Notes: generated from the letters alone by a model not told the origin. 64,000 bases of DNA from Mycobacterium sp. IS-1590 (GCF_001500025.1 NZ_LQIW01000008.1:1-64000), one strand, 5' to 3'; counted from the stretch's first letter, positions 35,399-43,693 are shown. Program-made: numbers and translations.

Positions 35399-36649
35399 CT
35401 ATACGTGTGCCGGTAGCGGGCCCACCAATTTGGCGGGACGGCTCCAGAGCGCGGCGGCCAGACAGAACACCGCCGCCACCCCGAAGGCGACCTGAACATT
35501 GAACAGGTCGGCGGCGCCGCCCAGCAGTGCCGCAGCGATAGGCCGTGAACCGAGGAAGCCGACGAGCCACAGCGCCATGATCCGGCCGCGCAGCACCTCG
35601 GGCGCCCGTTCCTGAACCAGGGTGCTGAGCCCGGTCATGGCCCAGCCGAACCCCAGTCCGGCGAGTGTGAAACCGGCCAGCGCGAGCGCGGGGGTCGGCG
35701 CTACGGCCAGCGATGCGCAGCCCGCGCCGAGACCGGCCATACCGATAGCGGACACGTTCTGTGACGCCATCCGGCCGCGCATGAGCGCCAGCGTCGCCAT
35801 CCCGACCGCCGCGCCGACACCGAACACCGCGGACAGCGTCCCGACCAGGCTGGCGCCGCCACCCAGTTCGTCGGCCATCGACGGAGTCAGCGTGATCGAG
35901 GAGTCGGATGCCAGCCCGACGGTGGTCACTGCGAGCAGCGCCAGGAACAGCGGGCGATCACGCCAGACGTATCGCAGCGCCACCCGCACGCGATAGTCCG
36001 TGTCGGCGTGCCGAGTCGGCGGGGCCGGGAATCGCACCGCGAGAAGGGACAGCGCGAACACGAGATGCAGTCCGGCGCTGACTCCGAACGCCGCGCCGGC
36101 GCCGAGGTGTGCGGCGATGTATGCGCCCGCGGCGGGTCCGACGATGCGTCCGATGGTCATCGGAAAGCTGTTGAGCGCCATCGCCGTCGACAGTTCGCCG
36201 TCGCGGATGAGGTTCGGCACGATTGACTGCAGCGCCGGTCCGCCCACGACGAACCCGAAGCCGACCAGCAAGGTGCCCAGTAGCACGGGTATGGCATCGG
36301 AGATGTCGTGTCCGGCGGGGTCGGCCAGCAACCACACCGCGGTGAAACCGGAGCCCGCCACGCACAACACGCGCCCGAGCAGAATCTGTCGCGCCGGGTC
36401 CCCGGTGTCGGCCCATTTGCCGCTGATGGGGCTCAGGATCAACTGCGGTGCGAACTGGACGACGCCGACCAATCCGACCATGAGGGCTGATCGCGTCGCG
36501 TCGTACATCACGATCGCGGCGACGATGCCGTGCGTCCACACCGCCACGACCGAGAAGATCTTGCCCCAGAACAGCGCGCCGAACACCGGGTCGAAGATCA
36601 ACCCGAATGCACCGCGTGCTTGCGGCGGGGCGGTGGCTTCGGCGGTCAT
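35399..36649 (-). CDS. Major facilitator superfamily transporter (MFS_3/EntS-like)
   Basis: 416 aa with about twelve membrane helices. Features are the GxLxD-like loop GKWADTGDPARQILLGRVL after helix 2, VPNLIRDGELSTAMALNSFPMTIGRIVGPAAGAYI in helix 5, and ERAPEVLRGRIMALWLVGFLGSRPIAA in the second half. This matches the EntS/MFS_3 branch of drug and siderophore exporters. Its start overlaps the MarR stop by 4 bp (ATGA), so the MarR protein very likely controls it. Confidence 0.85.
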   Translation of the reverse strand: MTAEATAPPQARGAFGLIFDPVFGALFWGKIFSVVAVWTHGIVAAIVMYDATRSALMVGLVGVVQFAPQLILSPISGKWADTGDPARQILLGRVLCVAGSGFTAVWLLADPAGHDISDAIPVLLGTLLVGFGFVVGGPALQSIVPNLIRDGELSTAMALNSFPMTIGRIVGPAAGAYIAAHLGAGAAFGVSAGLHLVFALSLLAVRFPAPPTRHADTDYRVRVALRYVWRDRPLFLALLAVTTVGLASDSSITLTPSMADELGGGASLVGTLSAVFGVGAAVGMATLALMRGRMASQNVSAIGMAGLGAGCASLAVAPTPALALAGFTLAGLGFGWAMTGLSTLVQERAPEVLRGRIMALWLVGFLGSRPIAAALLGGAADLFNVQVAFGVAAVFCLAAALWSRPAKLVGPLPAHV

Positions 36650-37128
36650 CGGGCCGACGCCCGTTCAAATCGTTCGGCCAACCGGTCGAGGAGATCGACC
36701 AGGGTGTCGACGTTGGCGTCGGGCCAGTCCTCGATCATCTCGGCGACCAGTTCGCGCCGCCGGTCGGTCACCGTCTGCGACGCCAGGTGACCGGCTTCGG
36801 TCAGCACGAGCATGCAGCGCCGCTGATCGTCGGCGGCGTACGTCTTCGTCACCAGGCCTGCAGCGACGACAGCGGCCACCGACCGGCTCGCGGTCGAGTG
36901 GTCGACGGCCAGAAAGTCGGCGACGTCGCGGATGGAGGCGCCGCCGGAAAGCTGCTGGCACTGCTCGATTGCGCGCAGTACCCGCAGGGTCGACGCGCTG
37001 GTCACGGGTCCTGCGTCGGCGAGAAGGCGATCCCGCCAACCGGGCCGCTGCCGCGCGACCGCGATGCGGGTCAGCAGTTCGTCGAGTTGGTCGTATCGTG
37101 ACGGCGCCACTAAGTATGCATAGCACAT
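36646..37128 (-). CDS. MarR-family transcriptional regulator
   Basis: 160 aa from the ATG at 37128, or 154 aa from the GTG at 37110 (VAPSRYDQLDELLTRIAV), which may be truer because the first six codons (ATGTGCTATGCATACTTA) are AT-rich and look like a -10/operator stretch. The winged helix reads VTSASTLRVLRAIEQC, then GGASIRDVADFLAVDHSTASRSVAAVVAAGLVTKTYAADDQRRCMLVLTEAG. It is the first gene of a marR-mfs pair with ATGA overlap. Confidence 0.85.
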   Translation of the reverse strand: MCYAYLVAPSRYDQLDELLTRIAVARQRPGWRDRLLADAGPVTSASTLRVLRAIEQCQQLSGGASIRDVADFLAVDHSTASRSVAAVVAAGLVTKTYAADDQRRCMLVLTEAGHLASQTVTDRRRELVAEMIEDWPDANVDTLVDLLDRLAERFERASAR

Positions 37129-37234
37129 ACATATATTCGCGTCGAAATCGTGGCCGATGACCTGCCCTCACGGCGACAGCCCTGAGCGCAATCTCGTATG
37201 TGGGAGTGCCATCGGGACGGTGAAAGGATGAGGT

Positions 37235-38299
37235 GTGACGTCTCGTCTGCACGATCCCAACCGGCGAGGTTTCGCCAGCGACAACAACGCCGGTGTGCAT
37301 CCGGAGGTGCTCGCCGCGCTCGCCGCCGCCAACGGCGGTCACCAACCCGCTTATGGGCAGGACGCCTATACCGCGCGGCTGCAGGAGGTGATCGGCGAAC
37401 ACTTCGGCGTGGGCGCCGAGGTCTATCCGGTGTTCAACGGCACCGGCGCGAATGTGGTTGCGCTGACCAGCGTTCTGCCGCGCTGGGGCGCCGTCGTCAC
37501 CACGTCGACCGCCCACATCCACACCGACGAAGCCGGCGCACCCGAGCGTATGACCGGGATCAAGCTGCTGACCGTGCCCACACCGGACGGCAAGCTGACC
37601 CCCGAACTCGTCGCCCGCGAGGCGTGGGGATGGGGCGACGAGCACCGGGCCCAACCGCTCGCCGTGAGCATCACCCAGACAACGGAGATGGGCACCGTGT
37701 ACACCCCGGACGAGGTGCGAGCGGTGGCGGACTTCGCCCACGCCCACGGGATGGCGGTGCACATGGACGGCTCGCGGCTGTGGAACGCGGCGGCCGCGCT
37801 CGGGGTGCCGTTTCGTGCGTTCACCGCGGATGCGGGTGTCGACGTGCTCAGCTTGGGTGGCACGAAGAACGGACTGCTCGGCGCCGAGGCCGTTGTCGTG
37901 CTCGACGCGGGCCGCACGAGCGGACTGCGGTATCTGCGGAAGCTGACGATGCAGCTGGCGAGCAAGATGCGGTTCACCTCCGTCCAGCTGCTCGCGCTTT
38001 TCGAAAACGACCTCGGCCTGCGCAGCGCCGCGCACGCCAACGCGATGACGGCGCGGCTGCGCGCGGCCCTCGAGGCGAACATCGCCGATGGACGGCTCAC
38101 CGGGCTCGCGTTCACCCAGGACAGTCCGGCGAACGCGATCTTCGCGACGCTGCCGACCGAAGCGGCCGACCGTATCCGGGCGCGGGTGCGGTTCTACGAC
38201 TGGGACCGGTCACGCGGCGAGGTGCGCTGGATGACGGCGTGGGACACCACCGAGGCCGACGTCGACGAGTTCGTGGCGGCGATCCTCGCCGAGCTGTGA
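37235..38299 (+). CDS. PLP-dependent threonine aldolase-like beta-eliminating lyase
   Basis: 354 aa from a GTG at 37235, with AAGGATGAGG upstream. Features of the low-specificity threonine aldolase group: FASDNNAGVHPEVLAAL, GGHQPAYGQDAYTARL, NGTGANVVALTSVL, and HMDGSRLWNAAAALG with the cofactor-binding Asp. The Schiff-base Lys lies in LSLGGTKNGLLGAEA (about residue 209). Members cleave threonine to glycine and acetaldehyde. A short gap leads to a TesB-like gene, which may be co-transcribed. Confidence 0.85.
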   Translation: MTSRLHDPNRRGFASDNNAGVHPEVLAALAAANGGHQPAYGQDAYTARLQEVIGEHFGVGAEVYPVFNGTGANVVALTSVLPRWGAVVTTSTAHIHTDEAGAPERMTGIKLLTVPTPDGKLTPELVAREAWGWGDEHRAQPLAVSITQTTEMGTVYTPDEVRAVADFAHAHGMAVHMDGSRLWNAAAALGVPFRAFTADAGVDVLSLGGTKNGLLGAEAVVVLDAGRTSGLRYLRKLTMQLASKMRFTSVQLLALFENDLGLRSAAHANAMTARLRAALEANIADGRLTGLAFTQDSPANAIFATLPTEAADRIRARVRFYDWDRSRGEVRWMTAWDTTEADVDEFVAAILAEL

Positions 38300-38327
38300 C
38301 GCCGAACCGCACTGGCATGATGCCGGG

Positions 38328-39185
38328 GTGACTTATCGCGTTCCGACCCTCGCCGAGATCATCGCCACGCTCGAGGTGGACCGGCGGGGCGACCACCACT
38401 TCGTCGCGACGCAACTCGACAATCCGGCGCACCACATCGTGGGTGGACACATCGCCGGTCAAGCCCTGATGGCAGCCAGCAGGACGGCTCCCGGCCGCAC
38501 GCCACACAGTGCGCACGTCTACTACGTGCGTGCGGGCGATGCCCGTTATCCGGTCGACCTCCACGTCGACGTCGCCCGCGACGGCGGAACCCTGTCGACC
38601 CGCCAGGTCACCGCCCGCCAGGACGATCAGATTCTGCTCGAGGCCCTGGTGTCGCTGAGCGCACCGGTCGATTCACTTGACTATCATCGGCCGATTCCCG
38701 ATGTGCCAGAGCCGGATTCGCTTCTGCCGGTGCAGGAGCAACTGGCGGACTTCGCCGAGGAACACAACGGCTTCTGGGTGCGGCCCCAGCCCTTCGACCT
38801 GCGCTACGTCGACGCGCCGCCGCGCCTGGCGCTCGAGCTCGGCGAGCCGTCGCCGCGGATGCGGATGTGGTGGCGTCCCGGCGAACCGGTAGCCGACGAC
38901 GAGGTGCTGCACAGCTGCCTGCTGGCCTATCTGTCCGGCACCACGATGGTCGAAACGGCACTCGCCATGCGCGGCGCCACCCCGATCGGGACGTTCAACG
39001 CGCTGATCGACCACGCGCTGTGGTTCCACCGGCCGGTCGACATGTCGGATTGGGTGCTGTCTGACCAGTTTTCGCCAAGCGGTATCGCCGGGCGCGGGCT
39101 GAGCACGTCGACGATGTACAACCGGGCGGGACAGCTGGTCTGCCTGGCCACCCAGGAGCTGTACTTCGGCCGGGCCGCCGCCTGA
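38328..39185 (+). CDS. Acyl-CoA thioesterase II (TesB)-like protein with altered active site
   Basis: 285 aa, a double hot-dog protein: HHIVGGHIAGQALMAAS, HSAHVYYVRAGDARYPVDLHVDVARDGGTLSTRQVTARQ in the first half and IDHALWFHRPVDMSDWVL, GRGLSTSTMYNRAGQLVCLATQELYF in the second. The C-terminal Gln (ATQEL) is kept, but the segment that in E. coli TesB carries the catalytic Asp204 (LSD) reads AYLSGTTMVETAL, with Gly. Activity may be changed. GTG start, 28 bp after the aldolase gene. Confidence 0.8.
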   Translation: MTYRVPTLAEIIATLEVDRRGDHHFVATQLDNPAHHIVGGHIAGQALMAASRTAPGRTPHSAHVYYVRAGDARYPVDLHVDVARDGGTLSTRQVTARQDDQILLEALVSLSAPVDSLDYHRPIPDVPEPDSLLPVQEQLADFAEEHNGFWVRPQPFDLRYVDAPPRLALELGEPSPRMRMWWRPGEPVADDEVLHSCLLAYLSGTTMVETALAMRGATPIGTFNALIDHALWFHRPVDMSDWVLSDQFSPSGIAGRGLSTSTMYNRAGQLVCLATQELYFGRAAA

Positions 39186-39230
39186 AACGTCACCGCCCGG
39201 TCGCTCCGTCGATTCCGCCCGCGGCCGTCG

Positions 39231-40124
39231 CTACGCGTCGTGCGGTCCGATGGAGCCGAGCGTGAAGACGCGAACCTGACCTTTGACCTGCGCATGACAT
39301 TGCGACAGAAGGGGTTCGGACAGTTCCTCGTGCAGGATCACCTCGATGGGCCCGGCCTCGCCGTCGAGCAGGACCTGGATGCGGTGTTCGCCGCGTTCGA
39401 CCTGCAGCGGGTGCAGCGCATCGATGCGGTCGTCGCCGTAGCGCTCGCGGGCAAAATACTGGGCGGCCTGCACGGCGTGCGGTAGCGATGTGCGCCCGCG
39501 CAGGAACCGGTTGTCCAGCCGGCCTTCGAGGTACCGACGTACCAGCCCCGCGGCGTCGGCGGAATCGACCCTGCCGTAGCACAGGCCCTCCGGCAGGATC
39601 AGCATGGTGGCCGCGAACCGGTCACCGCCGAGATGCGAACACTCCCAGGTGAATTCGGGATACTCGGCGGCGATCGCACGGCACGCGCTGCGGCCGCGGA
39701 CCGCGCAACATTGGTCGTGTTTGCCATGCGAGCAGATCGCGATGACCGGATCGGACGTCAGGTTCCCGTCACTACCGTCGAGCGCGAGCTCGAGAAAGTC
39801 ACGAGGGTCGTCGACCTCCCCGTGATGGAGCGCCTCGTCGCCGACGCCGCAATGCGCCACATACCAGCGCCACCGCGGCGTGTCGGGTCGACGACCATGC
39901 TTGCGGATCGCGGTGATGCGCATACCCGCCTTCTCCACCCGGCGCACGATCGCGCGGCCGAGTTGCGGGTCGATGCAGTTCGGCGACTGCAGGAACGCCG
40001 ACGGCCCCCAGGCGCCGCTCAACTCGAGCAGCAACCACGACGAGCCCGCTGATGCGGTGCCGTACATCGGATCGTCGCGGGCCAGCGATTGGTCGCTGCA
40101 CGGGATTCTCTTGGCGACCGTCAT
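39231..40124 (-). CDS. Sucrase/ferredoxin-like thioredoxin-fold Fe-S protein
   Basis: 297 aa from an ATG at 40124 that overlaps the cupin stop by 4 bp (ATGA). The family core is clear: RIPCSDQS near the start, ELSGAWGPSAFLQSP, then the Cys cluster ICSHGKHDQCCAVRGRSACRAI (Cys131, 139, 140, 148), and WECSHLGGDRFAATMLILPEGLCYGRV. The Suc_Fer-like family has a thioredoxin fold and is related to [2Fe-2S] ferredoxins; despite the name it is not a sucrase. It is third in a peptide-cupin-ferredoxin unit, so an electron-donor role for the cupin oxygenase is possible (inference). Confidence 0.8.
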   Translation of the reverse strand: MTVAKRIPCSDQSLARDDPMYGTASAGSSWLLLELSGAWGPSAFLQSPNCIDPQLGRAIVRRVEKAGMRITAIRKHGRRPDTPRWRWYVAHCGVGDEALHHGEVDDPRDFLELALDGSDGNLTSDPVIAICSHGKHDQCCAVRGRSACRAIAAEYPEFTWECSHLGGDRFAATMLILPEGLCYGRVDSADAAGLVRRYLEGRLDNRFLRGRTSLPHAVQAAQYFARERYGDDRIDALHPLQVERGEHRIQVLLDGEAGPIEVILHEELSEPLLSQCHAQVKGQVRVFTLGSIGPHDA

Positions 40125-41368
40125 CCGGCATCGGCCGGAGAGTTGCGTTGCACGGGAACGACGCTGTTCACGGGAACGAGGACCCCCTCCCGCAACAGTC
40201 GCCGGATCAGGACCGTCGCGTCGGCGGCGTCCAGGCCGGGCATGCTCACCGCATCCATGACGGTGCCCTCGTGCAGGGCGCGAACGGCGGCTGCACAAAT
40301 CTGCGGGAACGTGATGGTCCGATCCCGCAGGCGCAACACAATTCGGTCACCGGACCGTTCGACGGTCGCGCTCAGCCCACGTCGCCAACCGACCACCGTT
40401 TCCCCGGCCCGATCGGCCGCCGCGAGAGAGGCCAGCGGCCGAACCGCCACCGGACGGGTGCGTTCGGCGTGCCGCCGGGACAGGTGCGCGGCAGCTCCCG
40501 CGCTGAGGCTCGCCGCATCGTCGCGCAGCGACTCGACCATTTCCGCCATCACCTTCGACACCGTCGCCATCGTCTCATCCGCATCGGCGACACCCATGGG
40601 CAGCGACCCGCGGAACCTCGCGTCGGCGGCCAACTGGTCGACGACCGCGCGCGCCACGTCGACCGCCGTCACCGGGGAGATCCCGATGGTGAGATGGATT
40701 GACGTCATCTGCAACGCCTGCGCCGAATGCACCCACCCGCGCGGCAGATAGAGGGCGTCCCCCTCCTCGAGCACCGTGTCGATGACCGGTGCGTCCTCGG
40801 CGACCCGTTTCTCGATCGCCGCGCGGTGCCCGGTCCACGGTTGCGACGGCAGCGGATGCTCGTGCACCGGCTCGTGCACGATCCAGCGCTTTTGGCCCGA
40901 CACCTGCAGAACGAAGACGTCGTGCACGTCGTAGTGCGGATCGAAGCCCCGGTTGACCGGTGGGGTGATATAGGCGTTGGCCTGGACCGGATGGCCGAAC
41001 TCGTCGACCGCCTGCCGGACGAACTCGATCAGCGGAGGCCACAACCGGTGCAGGCCCTGTAGCACTATCGTTGCGCCCAAGGCGAACTGGCTCAGCAGCT
41101 TGGCCGAGTCGATCTGGTCAGCGATCTCGGCGCCGAAGCCGGCGGGCCCGAGATAGCAGTCCTTGGGCAGGAGATCGCCCTCTTTGGCCAGCCGGATGAA
41201 CGGCGCGCGCACCCCGCGCTCGGCGATCAGTTCGTCAACCGTCCCGGGCGACAGCAGATCGCTGAAATCGCGGGGCAACGCGTCGGCCCGGGTGAGCAAC
41301 GGTCGACGGCCCCAGTACTCGTCGGCGAACCGTCGGGCCTCAACCGCAGCGCAGCGCCGAAGCATCAT
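40121..41368 (-). CDS. JmjC/cupin-4 (ribosomal-oxygenase-like) 2-oxoglutarate oxygenase
   Basis: 415 aa from an ATG pair at 41368/41365, 10 bp after the repeat-protein stop. The reading frame upstream only antisenses that gene's repeats in another frame and is not used. The JmjC core shows PHYDVHDVFVLQVSGQKRWIVHEP, giving an HxD pair (His145, Asp147) and Lys160, and ALYLPRGWVHSAQ giving the second iron His (His214). Layout and C-terminal helical/winged region match NO66, MINA53 and YcfD, which hydroxylate His or Arg residues of proteins. The tight operon with a His-containing repeat protein suggests that protein is the substrate (inference). Confidence 0.85.
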   Translation of the reverse strand: MMLRRCAAVEARRFADEYWGRRPLLTRADALPRDFSDLLSPGTVDELIAERGVRAPFIRLAKEGDLLPKDCYLGPAGFGAEIADQIDSAKLLSQFALGATIVLQGLHRLWPPLIEFVRQAVDEFGHPVQANAYITPPVNRGFDPHYDVHDVFVLQVSGQKRWIVHEPVHEHPLPSQPWTGHRAAIEKRVAEDAPVIDTVLEEGDALYLPRGWVHSAQALQMTSIHLTIGISPVTAVDVARAVVDQLAADARFRGSLPMGVADADETMATVSKVMAEMVESLRDDAASLSAGAAAHLSRRHAERTRPVAVRPLASLAAADRAGETVVGWRRGLSATVERSGDRIVLRLRDRTITFPQICAAAVRALHEGTVMDAVSMPGLDAADATVLIRRLLREGVLVPVNSVVPVQRNSPADAG

Positions 41369-41378
41369 CGAACTGGGG

Positions 41379-41627
41379 TCACGCGGTCCCGTCGGCGCCG
41401 CCGTCGTGTCCTTCGGGGTTGGAGCCGCCGTCAGCGGGGCCCTCGCCACCGGCTGTGCCGTCGGCGCCGCCGTCGTGTCCTTCGGGGTTGGAGCCGCCGT
41501 CGGCCGGGCCCTCGCCACCGGCTGTGCCGTCGGCGCCGCCGTCGTGTCCTTCGGGGTTCGAGCCGCCGTCAGCGGTTCCCTCGCCACCTGCGCCCGAGGT
41601 GGTGATGTCGTCATCGTCGAGTGCCAT
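41379..41627 (-). CDS. Small repetitive Gly/Asp-rich protein, candidate substrate of the cupin oxygenase
   Basis: 82 aa from the ATG at 41627, with AAGGGA upstream. After a 13-residue acidic start (MALDDDDITTSGA) the rest is exactly three 23-residue repeats, each GGEG(P/T)ADGGSNPEGHDGG followed by ADGTA; the stop follows the last residue of the third repeat. Each repeat has one His, one Asn and one Pro-Glu-Gly turn; there is no Cys, aromatic residue or hydrophobic segment, so it is likely disordered. The layout of short acidic leader plus core repeats recalls precursor peptides. It is first in the unit with the cupin oxygenase and Suc_Fer protein. I do not recognise a named family. Confidence 0.75.
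   Translation of the reverse strand: MALDDDDITTSGAGGEGTADGGSNPEGHDGGADGTAGGEGPADGGSNPEGHDGGADGTAGGEGPADGGSNPEGHDGGADGTA
41382..41588 (-). repeat. Three tandem 69-bp coding repeats
   Basis: Units at 41520-41588, 41451-41519 and 41382-41450 (in protein order) are nearly identical in DNA, not only in protein. The few differences cluster in the GPADGG codons, and GGTTGG/GGTTCG differ at one site. Near-identity at silent positions points to recent duplication or gene conversion. Confidence 0.9.
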
Positions 41628-41709
41628 GTCGATCCCTTCTTTGGGCTGTGGTTTGGAGGGAGTTGCCCCGGACGGTTCGGACGAAACACCGCGAAACTAT
41701 GGTCGAGCG
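41628..41709. promoter_or_regulatory. Divergent promoter region, repeat-protein operon and Nudix gene
   Basis: Only 82 bp separate the ATG of the repeat protein from the GTG of the Nudix gene. On the minus side AAGGGATCGAC precedes the ATG. No strong palindrome was found. Shared control of the two sides is possible. Confidence 0.4.
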
Positions 41710-42429
41710 GTGACGATCTCCTACGACGAGTCGCTGCGCGAGCGGATCGAGGCGAACCTGTCGGGACACGAACGTCGCGCGGTGAGCGACCCGACGAAAA
41801 GGCACGCCGCGGTCGCCGTCGTGCTCGTCGACTCCGAGGTCGGTGAAGACAGGGTGGACCCGGTCGACGTCGAAGGCTGGAACGACGGGCGCGGGATGCC
41901 CGACTCTCGCCTCGACGGCCGGATGGTCGACGTCTCCGGTGGTGCCGCTTTCCTTCTGTGCCGCAGGGCATCCCGGCTGACGTCGCACGCCGCGCAGTGG
42001 GCGCTGCCCGGTGGCCGGCTGGACCCGGGCGAGACCGTGGTCGACGCGGCCCTGCGCGAACTCGACGAGGAGGTCGGCGTCCGGCTGCCGGAATCGACGG
42101 TGCTGGGCCTTCTCGACGACTACCCGACACGGTCGGGATACGTCATCACTCCCGTGGTGCTCTGGGGCGGGGGCCGGCTCGACCCGCGGCCGGCGCCCGA
42201 CGAGGTGGTCGCGGTGTATCGGGTCGGCCTGCATCAGCTGCAGCGCCCCGACTCGCCGCGGTTCATCGAGATCCCGGAGAGCTCGCGACCCGTCGTGCAG
42301 GTCCCGCTGGGCAACGACCTGATCCACGCGCCGACCGGCGCGGTGTTGCTGCAGCTGCGGTGGCTCGGACTGGAGGGCCGGCACGATCCGGTCGACGAAC
42401 TCGAACAACCCGTCTTCGCATGGAAGTAG
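41710..42429 (+). CDS. Nudix hydrolase
   Basis: 239 aa from the GTG at 41710 (VTISYDESLRERIEANLSGHERR). The Nudix box GX5EX7REUXEEXGU is complete as GGRLDPGETVVDAALRELDEEVGV (about residues 102-125). It matches the CoA-pyrophosphatase-like branch in the N-terminal LSGHERR and FLLCRRASRL, though no NuCoA motif was checked in full. It is divergent from the repeat-protein operon, so it may belong to the same function or simply be a neighbour. Confidence 0.85.
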   Translation: MTISYDESLRERIEANLSGHERRAVSDPTKRHAAVAVVLVDSEVGEDRVDPVDVEGWNDGRGMPDSRLDGRMVDVSGGAAFLLCRRASRLTSHAAQWALPGGRLDPGETVVDAALRELDEEVGVRLPESTVLGLLDDYPTRSGYVITPVVLWGGGRLDPRPAPDEVVAVYRVGLHQLQRPDSPRFIEIPESSRPVVQVPLGNDLIHAPTGAVLLQLRWLGLEGRHDPVDELEQPVFAWK

Positions 42430-42445
42430 AGCGAGCACAATCGAT

Positions 42446-42457
42446 ATGTACCTACAT
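42446..42457. promoter_or_regulatory. Inverted repeat upstream of the second FadE pair
   Basis: ATGTACCTACAT, two 5-bp arms around CC, lies 57 bp before the fadE start. TATGTA within it could also serve as a -10 element. Candidate operator/promoter only. Confidence 0.35.
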
Positions 42458-42513
42458 GGACCCACCAGACGCGGGTACTCGGCGAGCGACAACACGACAG
42501 AACGGGGTAGACC

Positions 42514-43686
42514 GTGAAATTGGCGTTGAGTGACGAGGACGCCGCATTCCGCGAGGAGCTGCGGCGCTTCTACACCTCCGAGATTCCCGAGGACATCCGC
42601 GAGCGCGGCAAGACCGGCCATACGAAGTTCCCCGAGGACATGGTCACCAGCCAGCGCATCCTCCACGCCAACGGGTTGGCGGTGCCGAACTGGCCGGTCG
42701 AGTGGGGCGGTAAGGAGTGGTCGCCGTTGCAGCGCCAGATCTGGCTCGACGAGATGCAGTTGGCCGGCGTCCCCGAACCGTTGGCGTTCAACACCAAGAT
42801 GGTCGGCCCGGTGATCGCCCAGTTCGGCTCGCAGGCGATGAAGGAACGTTTCCTGCCGCCGACGGCCAACATCGACATCTGGTGGTGCCAGGGCTTCTCC
42901 GAGCCGGAGGCCGGTTCGGACCTCGCGTCGCTGCGGACCACCGCCGTGCGCGACGGCGACACTTACGTCGTCAACGGCCAGAAGACGTGGACGACGCTAG
43001 GTCAGTACGCCGATTGGATCTTCCTGCTGGCGCGCACCGACCCGAACGCGCCCAAGCGTCAGGCCGGTATCTCGTTCCTGCTGGCCGAGATGTCGACGCC
43101 GGGCATCACGCTGCGTCCGATCGAACTGATCGACGGCAGCTACGAGGTCAACGAGGTCTTCTTCGAAGACGTCCGGATCCCGGCCGACCAGCTCGTCGGC
43201 GAGGAAAACCAGGGCTGGACGTACGCGAAGTTCCTGCTCGGCAACGAGCGCACCGGCATCGCCCGCATCGGCCTGACGAAGCTGTGGATGGCGCAGGTCA
43301 AGGAACACGCCGCCAAGCTCGAGGTCAACGGCACGCCGCTGCTGGAGGATCCGCTGTTCGCCGCTCGGGTGGCCGAGATCGAAACCGGGCTGCTCGCATT
43401 GGAACTCACGCAGATGCGCGTCAGCGGATCCGAAGCCGACGGAAAGCCGAACCCCGCGTCGTCGATCCTCAAGCTGCGCGGCAGCCAGTTGCAGCAGGCC
43501 GCCACCGAGCTGTTCGTCGAGGTGGCCGGACCGGAGGCGTTGCCGTTCGAGGCCGGGGACCTCGACGTGCCCACCTGGGCGCAGGACGCCGCACCGCGCT
43601 ACCTGAATTATCGGAAGACGTCGATCTACGGCGGCACCAACGAGGTTCAGCGCACCATCATCGCTTCGACCATCCTGGGATTGTGA
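42514..43686 (+). CDS. Acyl-CoA dehydrogenase, FadE alpha-like subunit (second pair)
   Basis: 390 aa from a GTG at 42514. Full ACAD fold: NWPVEWGGKEWSPLQRQIWLDEM, GFSEPEAGSDLASLRTTAVRDG, VVNGQKTWTTLGQYADWIFLLARTD, and the C-terminal YRKTSIYGGTNEVQRTIIASTILGL. The Glu of YEGT seen in medium-chain enzymes is replaced by Gly; a Glu in LGNERTGIARIG is the likely base, as in alpha2beta2 mycobacterial enzymes (inference). It is 7 bp from its partner gene downstream. Confidence 0.85.
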   Translation: MKLALSDEDAAFREELRRFYTSEIPEDIRERGKTGHTKFPEDMVTSQRILHANGLAVPNWPVEWGGKEWSPLQRQIWLDEMQLAGVPEPLAFNTKMVGPVIAQFGSQAMKERFLPPTANIDIWWCQGFSEPEAGSDLASLRTTAVRDGDTYVVNGQKTWTTLGQYADWIFLLARTDPNAPKRQAGISFLLAEMSTPGITLRPIELIDGSYEVNEVFFEDVRIPADQLVGEENQGWTYAKFLLGNERTGIARIGLTKLWMAQVKEHAAKLEVNGTPLLEDPLFAARVAEIETGLLALELTQMRVSGSEADGKPNPASSILKLRGSQLQQAATELFVEVAGPEALPFEAGDLDVPTWAQDAAPRYLNYRKTSIYGGTNEVQRTIIASTILGL

Positions 43687-43693
43687 GCCTGCC

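Noticed and set aside
41382..41588. Tandem repeats considered as CRISPR
   Set aside because: The units are contiguous with no spacers and in frame with an RBS-preceded ORF; 69 bp is too long for CRISPR repeats.
41369..42130. Long N-terminal extension of the cupin gene
   Set aside because: It reads through the repeat-protein gene in another frame (TAAPTPKDTTAAPT repeats) and into the Nudix gene antisense; the JmjC protein is complete from 41368.
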